Below, in pieces: positions 15,583-23,876 of a DNA stretch of 64,000 nucleotides. Numbering within the stretch: position 1 is the stretch's first letter; each line of letters begins with the position of its first letter. The notes beneath the pieces were generated by a model. The model was not told the origin of the DNA, searched no databases, and saw only the letters and a list, made by a program, of their open reading frames with translations. This stretch comes from Planctomycetota bacterium (lineage in GTDB: Bacteria > Planctomycetota > UBA1135): contig JAJFFC010000031.1 in assembly GCA_021776795.1 (NCBI GenBank), forward strand, positions 27,135 through 91,134, read 5' to 3'. The position numbers and the translations under genes were made by a program.

Positions 15583-17565
15583 ATGAGGAGCGTCTTCGCT
15601 GCCGTCGCCGGCCTGTTTCTAGGTGGCGTCCTGCTCATCGCATTTAGCCCCGCCTGGGACCTTGCCGATGCCATGTTGCGGGAACGCTTGTTCCTGGCCA
15701 GCTTCAACGCCATCGTCTTGGGTTGGGTGTTGGGTTTGCTGCTCTTGAAATGGAGTGGCTCGCGGCCCTTGCTGCCATTCGGCTTCGGCATGTTGGCAAG
15801 CTTGTTATTCGGTGGACCAATTTTGATGGGCCTTGGCTTCGCCATGTTTGGGGTTTCGCTGCGGCCGATGGGTTCGCTCGACAAATTCATGCGCCCCATG
15901 GGAATCTTGGGGCATCTCGCCCTGCCTGTGGCAATGTTATTGCCAGCCAATGAAGCCGCCCGCGTATTTGCTGGGCCAACAGCACTGCAGCCTGGCCCAG
16001 GCCTTGGCTTACAAGTTAGCGAACAAACCCCCGATGTGTTGTTTGTCGTCGTCGACACCCTTCGCGCCGATGCCATTCTCAATCCCAACGTGCCAACCCC
16101 GCACATGGATGCCTTGCGCGAACAAGGGACTTGGGCGCCTTATGCCGTAACTCCGGCCAACCAAACCTTGCCTAGCCATTTGAGCTTGTTCATGGGTTTG
16201 GACATTCTCAAGATCGGGCAACGTGGCAACCTTTCGCGCTGGCCCACCGCGCGGCAATTGGAAGTGGACTGGAAGGGTCGCAGTTTGGCCAATCGCATGG
16301 GCGATTTGGGTTACCGCACTGCCGCTGTAACCTCAAATCCACTGTTGGCCAAAGTTCCCGATTATAAAGAAGGCAATCCCTACCAAAGCTTCCGTGACGG
16401 TTTCCAAACCTGGGCACCCCTCCAATATGCCGAAGATTGGAGAATCTATTTGCAATGGATGCAAACGCAAACCCTGCTGGGTGTTTCGTTGCCGGATCGT
16501 TACCTCGGCTCCATTCTTGGCAAGGTTTTGAACCCTACAGCAAGGCGAAACTTTCGTGAGCACTTCGGCGAAGGCGCGCTGACGACAGACCAAAGTGTGA
16601 AGTATTTGCAGGAGCTTCAGCAAAGTCCTGAGCCTTACTATTTCTGTGCGCAGTACTTCGATCCGCATACGCCTTACATTGCGCCTCCGCCATTTGCCGG
16701 CACCATTGCCCGACCTGAGTTAGCACCGGACGGCTTTGATAGTAGTTATCAATCCGATTTCGAGATGCGCGTGCAAATGCGCAATGATTTACGAGGTGGG
16801 GCATCCATAGAAAGTCAAAAAGCCATCGGCGATTTCCAAGAACGACTTTACTGGGAAGAAGTCGCCTACTTCGACGCCGAGCTTGGGCGATTGCTCGAGG
16901 CGGTTGAGCAGAGTGGACGCCCAACATTCCTTGTCCTTACCGCCGACCACGGAGAGGGCTTTGGCCGCCACGGCAATGTCGAACATGGAGATAGCTTGTA
17001 TGACGAAGAGCTGTTTGTTCCCATGATCCTGTTTGGCTCCGGAGTTCCGCAAGCGCAGTTAGCGGGTGCCGTGGACATGATCGACGCCACTCGCACGATT
17101 TTGGCTCGTGTCGGTGCCAATGCTGATTATGTGGATGGACGTGATTTACTTGCTCCAGGGGCAGCACCCAATGAGCCGCAGCTTTCGGTGCGCATTGGCG
17201 AAGTTTGCCTGCGCAGCAATGGCTGGAAGTTGACCATGCAAATGCGCTATGCCGGAGAGCCGCTCCTAGGAGATCCAGATGAATCCATTGAAAACCAGGA
17301 GAAGGCTCAGAAGGTCCAGGTTGAGCAGGGCAACTACCGCTTGGTACCTCGGCACCTTTATTTCCTCAAGAGCGATCCTCAAGAATCTCAGGATCTTCTC
17401 ACTGCAGCCCAAGATGGCAGCAATGCAGAAGCTGCCAAGGAGCTTGCACGTTTGGAGTCCCAGATGCGCGAGCTCTTAAACCAAGACTATTACCCTGAGC
17501 TTCCAGGGCGAGAGCTCTCAGATAAAGAAAAAGCCAAACTCGAAGCTTTGGGATACGTCCACTAG
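15583..17565 (+). CDS. Membrane-anchored sulfatase-family (alkaline phosphatase superfamily) protein with Thr nucleophile
   Basis: A 660-residue protein. About four hydrophobic helices fill residues 1-135, followed by a periplasmic alkaline-phosphatase-superfamily domain. Metal-site motifs are present: VVVDTLRAD, FDPHTPY and LTADHGEGFGRHG. At the nucleophile position the sequence is NQTLPSHLSLF, where true sulfatases have CxPSR with the Cys or Ser turned to formylglycine. Thr is the nucleophile in phosphoethanolamine and phosphoglycerol transferases of the superfamily, so transfer or hydrolysis of a phosphoester is likelier than sulfate-ester cleavage. The four-helix anchor fits work on envelope lipids or glycans. 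The ATG at 15583 is used; the longer frame starts inside the previous gene. Confidence 0.85.
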   Translation: MRSVFAAVAGLFLGGVLLIAFSPAWDLADAMLRERLFLASFNAIVLGWVLGLLLLKWSGSRPLLPFGFGMLASLLFGGPILMGLGFAMFGVSLRPMGSLDKFMRPMGILGHLALPVAMLLPANEAARVFAGPTALQPGPGLGLQVSEQTPDVLFVVVDTLRADAILNPNVPTPHMDALREQGTWAPYAVTPANQTLPSHLSLFMGLDILKIGQRGNLSRWPTARQLEVDWKGRSLANRMGDLGYRTAAVTSNPLLAKVPDYKEGNPYQSFRDGFQTWAPLQYAEDWRIYLQWMQTQTLLGVSLPDRYLGSILGKVLNPTARRNFREHFGEGALTTDQSVKYLQELQQSPEPYYFCAQYFDPHTPYIAPPPFAGTIARPELAPDGFDSSYQSDFEMRVQMRNDLRGGASIESQKAIGDFQERLYWEEVAYFDAELGRLLEAVEQSGRPTFLVLTADHGEGFGRHGNVEHGDSLYDEELFVPMILFGSGVPQAQLAGAVDMIDATRTILARVGANADYVDGRDLLAPGAAPNEPQLSVRIGEVCLRSNGWKLTMQMRYAGEPLLGDPDESIENQEKAQKVQVEQGNYRLVPRHLYFLKSDPQESQDLLTAAQDGSNAEAAKELARLESQMRELLNQDYYPELPGRELSDKEKAKLEALGYVH

Positions 17566-17581
17566 AATCCCCCGTGATTTC

Positions 17582-18043
17582 ATGACTCTCGACCCTTCCT
17601 CCCTACAACCTCTGCTGCGTTTTGCTGCCGATCTTGATCTGCACGATCCCGAAGCCGCGGCCGATGCCCTGCGTGAACGCTTCCCGCATGATGGCCCCGA
17701 AATGTCCGCCATCCGCCAAGCCATGGAAGAGGGGGTTGCCGAGGGAACGGTGTGTCACATGGGCGAAGATCCCGTGCGCTATTCGCGCTTGTTCAAAGCC
17801 ACCGAAGAAAGCCTCGGCTTCAGCGCCGACGCGGTCCTCATGTCGGCCCCCGGTCCGCGCCACTTACACCCCGAAGGCGAAATCGATTTGTGTTTCGCCC
17901 TCGATGGTGACCCGACCTTCGACGGCAACCCTGCCGGTTGGACGGTCTACCGCCCCGGCAGTCAGCATATTCCCACAGTTAGTGGCGGCACCATGCTGAT
18001 TCTGTATCTGCTGCCGCAAGGCGCGATTGAGTTTCTGCGCTAG
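17582..18043 (+). CDS. DUF4863 cupin-like protein (4-hydroxylaminobenzoate lyase family)
   Basis: A 153-residue protein matching the DUF4863 family over its whole length. The signature is GPRHLHPEGEIDLCF followed by PGSQHIPTVSGG and the C-terminal ILYLLPQGAIEFLR. The conserved His and Glu residues look like a cupin-type metal site. The one characterised relative I know of is PnbB, which releases ammonia from 4-hydroxylaminobenzoate; whether this protein has that activity cannot be told, and no nitroaromatic genes are nearby. TAGAAT lies 13 bases before the ATG. The ATP-grasp gene follows after 8 bases, so the two are probably co-transcribed. Confidence 0.82.
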   Translation: MTLDPSSLQPLLRFAADLDLHDPEAAADALRERFPHDGPEMSAIRQAMEEGVAEGTVCHMGEDPVRYSRLFKATEESLGFSADAVLMSAPGPRHLHPEGEIDLCFALDGDPTFDGNPAGWTVYRPGSQHIPTVSGGTMLILYLLPQGAIEFLR

Positions 18044-18051
18044 GCACCGGC

Positions 18052-18933
18052 ATGCGCGTTGGTTTCCTGACCGCGACCTGCATGTTGCCGGGCCATCCGG
18101 ACGAACGAGAAGACTCTTGGGAGCATGAGGCCGAGTTTGCGCCGATGGAGTCCGCCTGTGCGGCTCTGGGCATTCAGTTGGAAGCGGTGGTTTGGGATGA
18201 CCCGCAACTTCGTGTCTCGGATTACGATGCATTCGTCATTGGCACGACCTGGGATTATGCCGAAAAACCACAGCAGTTTTTAGAAGTCCTTGAACAGTTG
18301 TCTGCGGCAAAGCCCTTGTTCAATTCCCTCGACATCGTGCGCTGGAATTTGGACAAGCGTTATCTAATCGATCTCGAGCAGAAAGGAATCCAGGTGGTGC
18401 CCACCCTTTGGCGAAACGCTGCAAATCAAGCTACGACTCATGCAGCATTCCAAGAGTTGTCCTGCCAAGAACTCGTGGTGAAGCCACAAGTCGGGGCATC
18501 GGCCTGGCGACAAGTGCGGGTGAAGCTTGGTGACCCATTACCGCCTGTGGAAGAACTCCCTCTAGGAGCGTGCATGATCCAACCCTTTCTGTCCGCAGCG
18601 GTCAGCGAAGGCGAGTACTCCTTCCTCTTCTTCGGCGGGCAATTTTCGCACTGCGCCTTAAAGCGATCCGCGCCAGGCGATTACCGCGTGCAATCCATGT
18701 ACGGCGGCAAGGAGATCATTCACGAACCAAGTGCAGCGGAACTTGCCCAAGCAGCAGCCGTGTTACAAGCCGTAGAGGAACCCTTGCTCTATGCCCGCGT
18801 CGACATGATGCGCGGCTCCCATGGCGAACTGCTGTTGATGGAGCTTGAGCTGATCGAACCCTATCTCTACCCCGAGCAGGGGGCAGGTCTTGGAGAAGCC
18901 TTCGCCAGCGCATTGCGCCGCATGCTGCGCTAA
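18052..18933 (+). CDS. ATP-grasp domain protein (RimK/DcsG-like ligase)
   Basis: A 293-residue protein with an N-terminal alpha/beta pre-grasp domain (VGFLTATCMLPG; FVIGTTWDY) and a C-terminal ATP-grasp domain. The latter includes WNLDKRYL, VVKPQVGASAW (nucleotide lysine), MIQPFL and the metal-binding ELELIEPYLYP, in place of the usual ExN. Family members join a carboxylate to an amine or thiol using ATP, as in glutathione, ribosomal-protein glutamylation or cycloserine synthesis. It resembles the uncharacterised glutathione-synthetase-like ATP-grasp proteins that act on small molecules. Its close coupling to the DUF4863 gene suggests a shared small-molecule pathway, but that is inference. 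Confidence 0.82.
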   Translation: MRVGFLTATCMLPGHPDEREDSWEHEAEFAPMESACAALGIQLEAVVWDDPQLRVSDYDAFVIGTTWDYAEKPQQFLEVLEQLSAAKPLFNSLDIVRWNLDKRYLIDLEQKGIQVVPTLWRNAANQATTHAAFQELSCQELVVKPQVGASAWRQVRVKLGDPLPPVEELPLGACMIQPFLSAAVSEGEYSFLFFGGQFSHCALKRSAPGDYRVQSMYGGKEIIHEPSAAELAQAAAVLQAVEEPLLYARVDMMRGSHGELLLMELELIEPYLYPEQGAGLGEAFASALRRMLR

Positions 18934-18936
18934 GGC

Positions 18937-19440
18937 TTACGCGAAATCCTTTTGCAGGCGCAGCATTTCGCGGCTGCGGAACACGACTTCATAACCGCGC
19001 GCTTGGAATAGCCCGATGAGCTTATCGTTGTCCAGAGCAGTATCGGTTGCCAAGCGCGTCATGCCTTGCTCGCGCAGCCAGTCTTCACCGCGTTGGACGA
19101 GTTGTACGGCAATGCCCCGACGACGCGCTTCGGGTTTGACATAGGTGGTGGAATAAAGGCCGAAGTTTTGGCCCTTTTCGTCGCGTTCCATGCGGACGAT
19201 GGTGTGCCCAAGGATGTTGCCGTCGTAATCTTCAGCGAGAAGCACCTGAGCCTGGTATTGCCCCGGGTCTAGGTGCTGCAGCAAGCGGTTGCGCAGCCAT
19301 TCCAAGGTGTAGTAGTTGCCGCCGCGCTCTTCGCCCATGACTTCCTGCAAAGTGAAGCGCATGCTCTCCGTGACGGTGGCCAGTTCTGCCTCGACGTCGG
19401 GGTTGATGGCGCGGATGAGGGGGTTCAGCGTCATGTCCAT
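18937..19440 (-). CDS. GNAT family N-acetyltransferase
   Basis: A 167-residue GNAT. The acetyl-CoA pyrophosphate loop is at about residues 106-115 (EARRRGIAVQLV, the Q/RxxGxG/A type), with beta strands YVKPEA before it and ATDTALDNDKLIGLFQARGY at the C-terminal end, where the family usually has an Asn and Tyr contacting CoA. The substrate could be an amino group on a protein, antibiotic or metabolite; nothing in the context chooses. It converges with the ATP-grasp gene with 3 bases between stop codons. TAAGAT 8 bases ahead of the ATG supports the chosen start. Confidence 0.85.
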   Translation of the reverse strand: MDMTLNPLIRAINPDVEAELATVTESMRFTLQEVMGEERGGNYYTLEWLRNRLLQHLDPGQYQAQVLLAEDYDGNILGHTIVRMERDEKGQNFGLYSTTYVKPEARRRGIAVQLVQRGEDWLREQGMTRLATDTALDNDKLIGLFQARGYEVVFRSREMLRLQKDFA

Positions 19441-19448
19441 AGTGCGCC

Positions 19449-19454
19449 ATCTTA
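19449..19454 (-). promoter_or_regulatory. -10 hexamer TAAGAT of the GNAT gene
   Basis: On the minus strand TAAGAT ends 8 bases before the ATG at 19440. The sequence lies within the last codons of the RecD2 gene. Confidence 0.45.
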
Positions 19455-21752
19455 GCTCAGCCGAGATTTAAGTCCGCCATTCCGCGCATACTCTTCAGCG
19501 TTGCCGACGGCTCGGCGTAGGGCGTACTGCCCGGCCACAATCACCACCAATTCTTTGCCCCGGGTGACCGCGGTGTATAACAAATTACGACGCAACATCA
19601 GGTAGTGGGCATCGGCGAGGACAATCACTACGGCACGTGCTTCGGAACCTTGGGCGCGGTGCACCGTCACGCAATAGGAGGGAATCAGGTCGTCGAGCTG
19701 GCCCGAGGTATATGTTTGTAGGCGCCCATCTATTTCGGCGACCAGTTCACTGGCGCCAATGCTAATCACCCGACCGCCATCGCCATTGAAGGTTTCACGG
19801 TCGTAATCATTGCGCACGACCATGACATGATCGCCCACGCGGAGGCCGCGGCTCCACTCGGCGCCTTCGCCATCGGGGTTCAGTGCTTGCGCAAGCCCTT
19901 GATTGAGTGCATCGACGCCCATCGGCCCGCGGTACATGGGAGAGAGCACCAACAAATCGCGTCCTGGATCAATGCCATATTGCTGCGGAATGCGTTCTTG
20001 CACCAAGCGTTGCACCAACTCCACGGCGCTATCCGCGTCTTCGCGATAGCTGACAAAGAAATCGCCCCCGCTACCTTCGCCGCGGGCGACGTCGGGCGGT
20101 AACTCCCCAGCGAGAATCGCGTGCGCGGCTTCGCTGATGCCACTGCCCGCGCCTTGGCGGTGGATGTAACGCAATCGTGCGGTCGGCACGGCTTCATGCG
20201 CAACTAAGTCGCGCAAGACGGCGCCGGGACCAACCGAGGGCAGCTGATCGGCATCGCCCACAAAAAGCACGCAAGCGTCGTCGGGAACGGCGTTGAGCAA
20301 AGAGCTTGCCAGTTCCAAGTCGAGCATCGAAGTTTCGTCGACCACCAAACAAGCCAGTGCCAAAGGCTCTTCCGCGTTGTGGCGAAACTGTCCATTCGCC
20401 GGGTCAAACCCAAGTAAACGATGGATGGTGGAGGCTTCGCGCCCGGTCGCTTCCTGCAATCTCTTGGCTGCGCGCCCGGTAGGAGAAGCCAACTTGACTG
20501 GCCCGACGCCCGCCGCTTCCAAGATCTCGAGCAGCAAGCGCAAGGTGGTGGTCTTACCGGTACCAGGACCACCAGTAATCACCGCAAAGGGCGAAGACAG
20601 CGCCATTTCCAAAGCCTGTCGCTGCGATTCATCCGGGCGGAAGGCGGTGCGTTCGATGGCCTCCAAAACTTGGTCTGGAGTAGCAGCCACCTCAGCAGGT
20701 CGCTCCAGCAAGCACCGAATTCTTGCCGCCAACAACTTTTCCGCTTCCCACAACTCACTCAAGTAGAAAGACCGCTTGCCGGGAGAAAGTTCGTCGAGTG
20801 CAACGCGCGCCGAAAGCACCGCCGAACGTACGCCTTCGATGATGGAATCGCTACTTAATCCCAGCTGATCCAGCTTGGCGAGCATGTCTTCTTCAGGCAG
20901 GCAACTATGGCCTTCGCGCGCGCCTTCGCGCAGCAAATGCACCAAAACCCCACGTGCCCGCACCGGTGAGTCGCGCGGAATGCCGATGGCATCGGCAATC
21001 TTGTCGGCGGTTTGGAAGCCGACGCCGCGCAGGGAATCGGCGAGGGCATAAGGGTCTTGCTTGACCCGGCCAATCGCCCCGGCCTGGTGCCGGCGATAGA
21101 GCTCCATCGCCTGCGGTCCGCTGAGGCCAAAGCCGCGGAGTTCGGCCAGAACGCGGTGCTGCTCCAGGCCATCGGCAAATCCTGCCGCCAGGGCCGTGGC
21201 GCGCTTGGGGCCAATCCCGGGCACATCGCGGAGCGCCATCGGTCCGCGCTCCAAAGCCTGCAGGGTGTCCTCGCCAAAATGGTCGACCAAGCGCTTGGCC
21301 ATGTCCGGTCCAATCCCCGGAAAAACCCCGCTGCCGAGGTACTTTTCCAGCCCGGATTGGGTGGTGGGGCTAGATTGCTCCGACCAGGACACCTGAAATT
21401 GGCGGCCGAAGCGCGGATGCTCCTTCCAGCTGCCATGGAGTCGCAAAAACACACCTTCCTGCAGTGGGGCCAGGCTGCCCGCCGCGGTCACATAGCCCTG
21501 ATCTTCCACCTCAAGACTGACCACGGCGAAGCCGGTTTCCTCGTTCTGGAATATGATGGCCGCCACCTGCCCGGCAAGGCTCTCATGGGCTTCGCCTCGA
21601 CCCTTCCCCCGAGGGGAGGGTCCAGAAGCGCGGTCTGCGGGGGGCGGAGGAGGAGGAGACAGAGCTCTGCGGTAGACGGATGTGCGGGACTCCGATAGAC
21701 TATTCGGCCCGACTCCGGGAACCCGGCTCGAATTCCACGAAATCCACGCCAC
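19452..21752 (-). CDS. RecD2-type ATP-dependent DNA helicase
   Basis: A 5'-3' superfamily 1B helicase of up to 766 residues. After an OB-like N-domain (LAGQVAAIIFQNEETGF) come helix-hairpin-helix elements (GIGPDMAKRL; VPGIGPKRATAL), the motor domain with Walker A GGPGTGKTTT, DE-box VVDETSMLD, GDADQLPSVG, and motif VI-like TVHRAQGSEARAVV. RecD2 acts alone, without RecBC, in repair and replication-fork processing. The start is uncertain. The open frame begins at a GTG at 21752, but the first 55 residues are low-complexity and proline-rich (PPPPPP), overlap the rpsU promoter region and have no relatives I know; the conserved protein begins near 21600, where no ATG is in frame. Confidence 0.9.
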   Translation of the reverse strand: MAWISWNSSRVPGVGPNSLSESRTSVYRRALSPPPPPPADRASGPSPRGKGRGEAHESLAGQVAAIIFQNEETGFAVVSLEVEDQGYVTAAGSLAPLQEGVFLRLHGSWKEHPRFGRQFQVSWSEQSSPTTQSGLEKYLGSGVFPGIGPDMAKRLVDHFGEDTLQALERGPMALRDVPGIGPKRATALAAGFADGLEQHRVLAELRGFGLSGPQAMELYRRHQAGAIGRVKQDPYALADSLRGVGFQTADKIADAIGIPRDSPVRARGVLVHLLREGAREGHSCLPEEDMLAKLDQLGLSSDSIIEGVRSAVLSARVALDELSPGKRSFYLSELWEAEKLLAARIRCLLERPAEVAATPDQVLEAIERTAFRPDESQRQALEMALSSPFAVITGGPGTGKTTTLRLLLEILEAAGVGPVKLASPTGRAAKRLQEATGREASTIHRLLGFDPANGQFRHNAEEPLALACLVVDETSMLDLELASSLLNAVPDDACVLFVGDADQLPSVGPGAVLRDLVAHEAVPTARLRYIHRQGAGSGISEAAHAILAGELPPDVARGEGSGGDFFVSYREDADSAVELVQRLVQERIPQQYGIDPGRDLLVLSPMYRGPMGVDALNQGLAQALNPDGEGAEWSRGLRVGDHVMVVRNDYDRETFNGDGGRVISIGASELVAEIDGRLQTYTSGQLDDLIPSYCVTVHRAQGSEARAVVIVLADAHYLMLRRNLLYTAVTRGKELVVIVAGQYALRRAVGNAEEYARNGGLKSRLS

Positions 21753-21760
21753 CAGGCAAC

Positions 21761-21967
21761 ATGATCAAGGTCCAAGTCCGTCCGAACGAATCCCTCGAAG
21801 CCGCACTGCGTCGCTTTAAGCGTCAGTGCAACCACGCAGGCGTGTTCGCCGAGATCAAAGAGAAGTCTTTCTTCGTCAAGCCCACCACCGAGCGCCGTCT
21901 CGCTGGTTTGGAGCGTAAGCGCGTGATCAAGCGCGCCGAGCGCATGCGCCGCAACGCGCGCTTCTAA
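21761..21967 (+). CDS. rpsU: 30S ribosomal protein S21
   Basis: A 68-residue basic protein starting MIKVQVRPNESLEAALRRFK, the S21 hallmark, and continuing KPTTERRLAGLERKR into a lysine/arginine-rich helix. S21 binds the small subunit near the anti-Shine-Dalgarno end of 16S rRNA and helps translation initiation. The ATG at 21761 matches other S21 proteins; an open frame extends upstream to 21680 but adds unrelated sequence. There is no Shine-Dalgarno sequence before the ATG. It is followed by two hairpins and transcribed on its own, divergently from recD2. Confidence 0.96.
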   Translation: MIKVQVRPNESLEAALRRFKRQCNHAGVFAEIKEKSFFVKPTTERRLAGLERKRVIKRAERMRRNARF

Positions 21968-22000
21968 GCAAAGACACAGGTCCACGAGCCGGACCGAATC

Positions 22001-22029
22001 GAGCCTCGGTGCCCTTGGCGCTGAGGCTC
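22001..22029 (+). terminator. 13-bp stem-loop after rpsU
   Basis: GAGCCTCGGTGCC and GGCGCTGAGGCTC pair fully (two G-T wobbles) around a CTT loop. The following bases (CTTGCAATTCTT) are only mildly T-rich. A smaller hairpin, GGTCC/GGACC, lies just upstream at 21979-21995. Together they are the likely end of the rpsU transcript. Confidence 0.65.
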
Positions 22030-22071
22030 CTTGCAATTCTTCACGACCAAGCCGACGCCCCTCCCTGAACC

Positions 22072-23178
22072 ATGCCTCGCCCACGCCCTGAGCGGATGCG
22101 CCGCCGCGGTCAACGCGACCTCAGTGCGCCCTTCCAGGAATGGCGCTTCGAGGTTGGTGCGCCGGAAGCAGGGCAACGCCTCGACGGCTTTTTGTCCGGG
22201 CGTTTGGACTGGCGCTCGCGCACCGGGATTCAGGAGTTAATTGCCGAAGGTGTGGTTGATGTTCTGCCGCATAAAGATCCGCAAAAAGCCCCAGTGGGGC
22301 GGATCCGTACTGGCCTTAAGTTGCGCGCCGGCCAAGAAGTGGTGGTGCGGGTCGATCAGCCGGGGGCAGCGGAGCAAGGGCCAGCGCCGGAAGAAGCCAG
22401 TGGCGAAGACCCGACCGACCTTCAGGTGGTGCACGAAGACGAGCACATCATTGCGGTCAACAAGGCCCCGAAACTCAATGTGCACCCGAGCCACGGCCAC
22501 TTGGTGGACTCGGTGTTGCACCGTTTACACCTTCGCCACCATGCCTTGTACGGCGAAACCCGCGACATGCCGACCTTGTGTCATCGCTTGGACCGTGAAA
22601 CGACCGGGCTATTGCTTGCGGCAAAGGATCAGCTCAGCCGCAGCCGATTAGGCCGCGAGTTTGAAGCGCGGCGCATTCGCAAGGCATATTTGGCATTGGT
22701 GGATGGTCATATCGCGGAGGACGAAGGGCGCATGGACTTCCCCTTGGGGCGCAACTTCGCCTCCAAGGTGCGTTTGTGCATGGGCGTCCGCGACGCCGAC
22801 GACCAAGATGCGCAGCTCTCCGCCACGCGTTGGAAAGTGCGCGAGCGTTTCGATGCCGTCACCCTGCCTTGGGGGCCACCGCGGGCGCTCACCTTGGTCG
22901 AGCTCTATCCCGAAACCGGGCGGCAACATCAGCTGCGGGTGCATCTGGCAGCGATTGGCCACGCCATTATTGGCGACAAGCTTTACCTCGGCGGCGATGA
23001 CGTGTTCTTGCGCTCGCTCGACGACGAGCTAACTCCAGCCGATGAGGCGCTCCTCGGCTTAAACCATCAGGCCTTGCACTCGTGGAAGCTCGCTTTCGAG
23101 CACCCCTTTACCGGCGAAGACTGGGAGTTGGAAGCCCCACTTTGGCCGACGATTGCGGCCTTGGTCGGCGCGAGTTAG
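22072..23178 (+). CDS. RluA family RNA pseudouridine synthase
   Basis: A 368-residue protein with an N-terminal S4-like RNA-binding domain (GQRLDGFLSGRLDWRSRTGIQ) and a pseudouridine synthase domain. The catalytic Asp is in CHRLDRETTGLLL; the other family motif, GRQHQLRVHLAAIGHAIIGD, is intact. It converts uridine to pseudouridine in rRNA or tRNA; which site cannot be told. A basic segment (PRPRPERMRRRGQR) precedes the S4 domain. Its stop overlaps that of the convergent DUF3299 lipoprotein by 4 bases. Confidence 0.92.
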   Translation: MPRPRPERMRRRGQRDLSAPFQEWRFEVGAPEAGQRLDGFLSGRLDWRSRTGIQELIAEGVVDVLPHKDPQKAPVGRIRTGLKLRAGQEVVVRVDQPGAAEQGPAPEEASGEDPTDLQVVHEDEHIIAVNKAPKLNVHPSHGHLVDSVLHRLHLRHHALYGETRDMPTLCHRLDRETTGLLLAAKDQLSRSRLGREFEARRIRKAYLALVDGHIAEDEGRMDFPLGRNFASKVRLCMGVRDADDQDAQLSATRWKVRERFDAVTLPWGPPRALTLVELYPETGRQHQLRVHLAAIGHAIIGDKLYLGGDDVFLRSLDDELTPADEALLGLNHQALHSWKLAFEHPFTGEDWELEAPLWPTIAALVGAS

Positions 23179-23876
23179 TCCTGACTCGGCACCACACCTT
23201 CGAAATCCGTGGTGGCGTCGAAGGAATCGGGAGCATCGGGGTCATCGAAGTAACTGAACGCGCGGTAGGTCGCGTCTTCCATGCGAAAGATGTCTTCGAC
23301 TAGGCCGTCGACCATTTCAAACTTCACGCGCAGAACCCCCTGGACTTCAATCGTCTTAAAGGTGTAGTCCATGCCATTCTTATCGGCGAGGGCAACGCGC
23401 AGGATTTCATTGAGTTGCGGCGGCGCGCCGAAACAGCAGCTGTACAAACTGCGCACCAGGTGAAACTTCTGAATGAGCTCGAGATCAATGTCCGGCATCA
23501 TGAAGCCACGCACGATGACCTCTTTGCCATCGAGGGCCAAGATGTAGTCCGGGATGGGCTGTTCCCGCTTGAGGTCGACTTCCCAACCGCCGAGGTCATG
23601 TAGGTCAATCAAGTAGGGCTCTTTCCCAGTGGCTAAGGCTTTTTCCAAACTGGCGCGCCGCTCCTCAACGGTGATCGCCGTCGACCATTCCGGGGTTTTC
23701 TCTTCTGCCGGCTTGGAGACCTTCATGCGATCACGCAGACGCAGGCCGCCTTCTTCCGCTCCCTCTGCTGCAGGCTGAGCTTGGCCTTCGTCTACCGGCT
23801 TTGGCTCCTCCTTGCTGCAACTTGGCGTGACAACAAGCAGCAGAGCCGCGAGAGGGATGGTGTACAAGGATTTCAT
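23175..23876 (-). CDS. DUF3299 lipoprotein
   Basis: A 233-residue protein. The signal sequence MKSLYTIPLAALLLVVTPSC ends in a Cys, an imperfect lipobox with Pro at -2. An acidic linker follows, then a DUF3299 domain: VIVRGFMMPD, the CCFG pair in SLYSCCFGAPPQLNE, and IEVQGVLRVKFE. DUF3299 proteins are exported and often sit beside ABC transporter and lipoprotein genes; their role is unknown, though the adjacent Cys pair suggests metal binding or redox. The ATG at 23876 overlaps the AddA stop codon (ATGA), so it is translated as the last gene of the helicase-nuclease operon, an odd place for a lipoprotein. Confidence 0.8.
   Translation of the reverse strand: MKSLYTIPLAALLLVVTPSCSKEEPKPVDEGQAQPAAEGAEEGGLRLRDRMKVSKPAEEKTPEWSTAITVEERRASLEKALATGKEPYLIDLHDLGGWEVDLKREQPIPDYILALDGKEVIVRGFMMPDIDLELIQKFHLVRSLYSCCFGAPPQLNEILRVALADKNGMDYTFKTIEVQGVLRVKFEMVDGLVEDIFRMEDATYRAFSYFDDPDAPDSFDATTDFEGVVPSQD

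Noticed and set aside
14826..16106. 426-codon antisense frame over the ketoacyl synthase and sulfatase-like genes
   Set aside because: Low-complexity Arg/Pro-rich translation opposite two genes with full catalytic motifs.
15583..17565. Formylglycine-dependent arylsulfatase
   Set aside because: The modified Cys or Ser is Thr and the following PSR is PSH.
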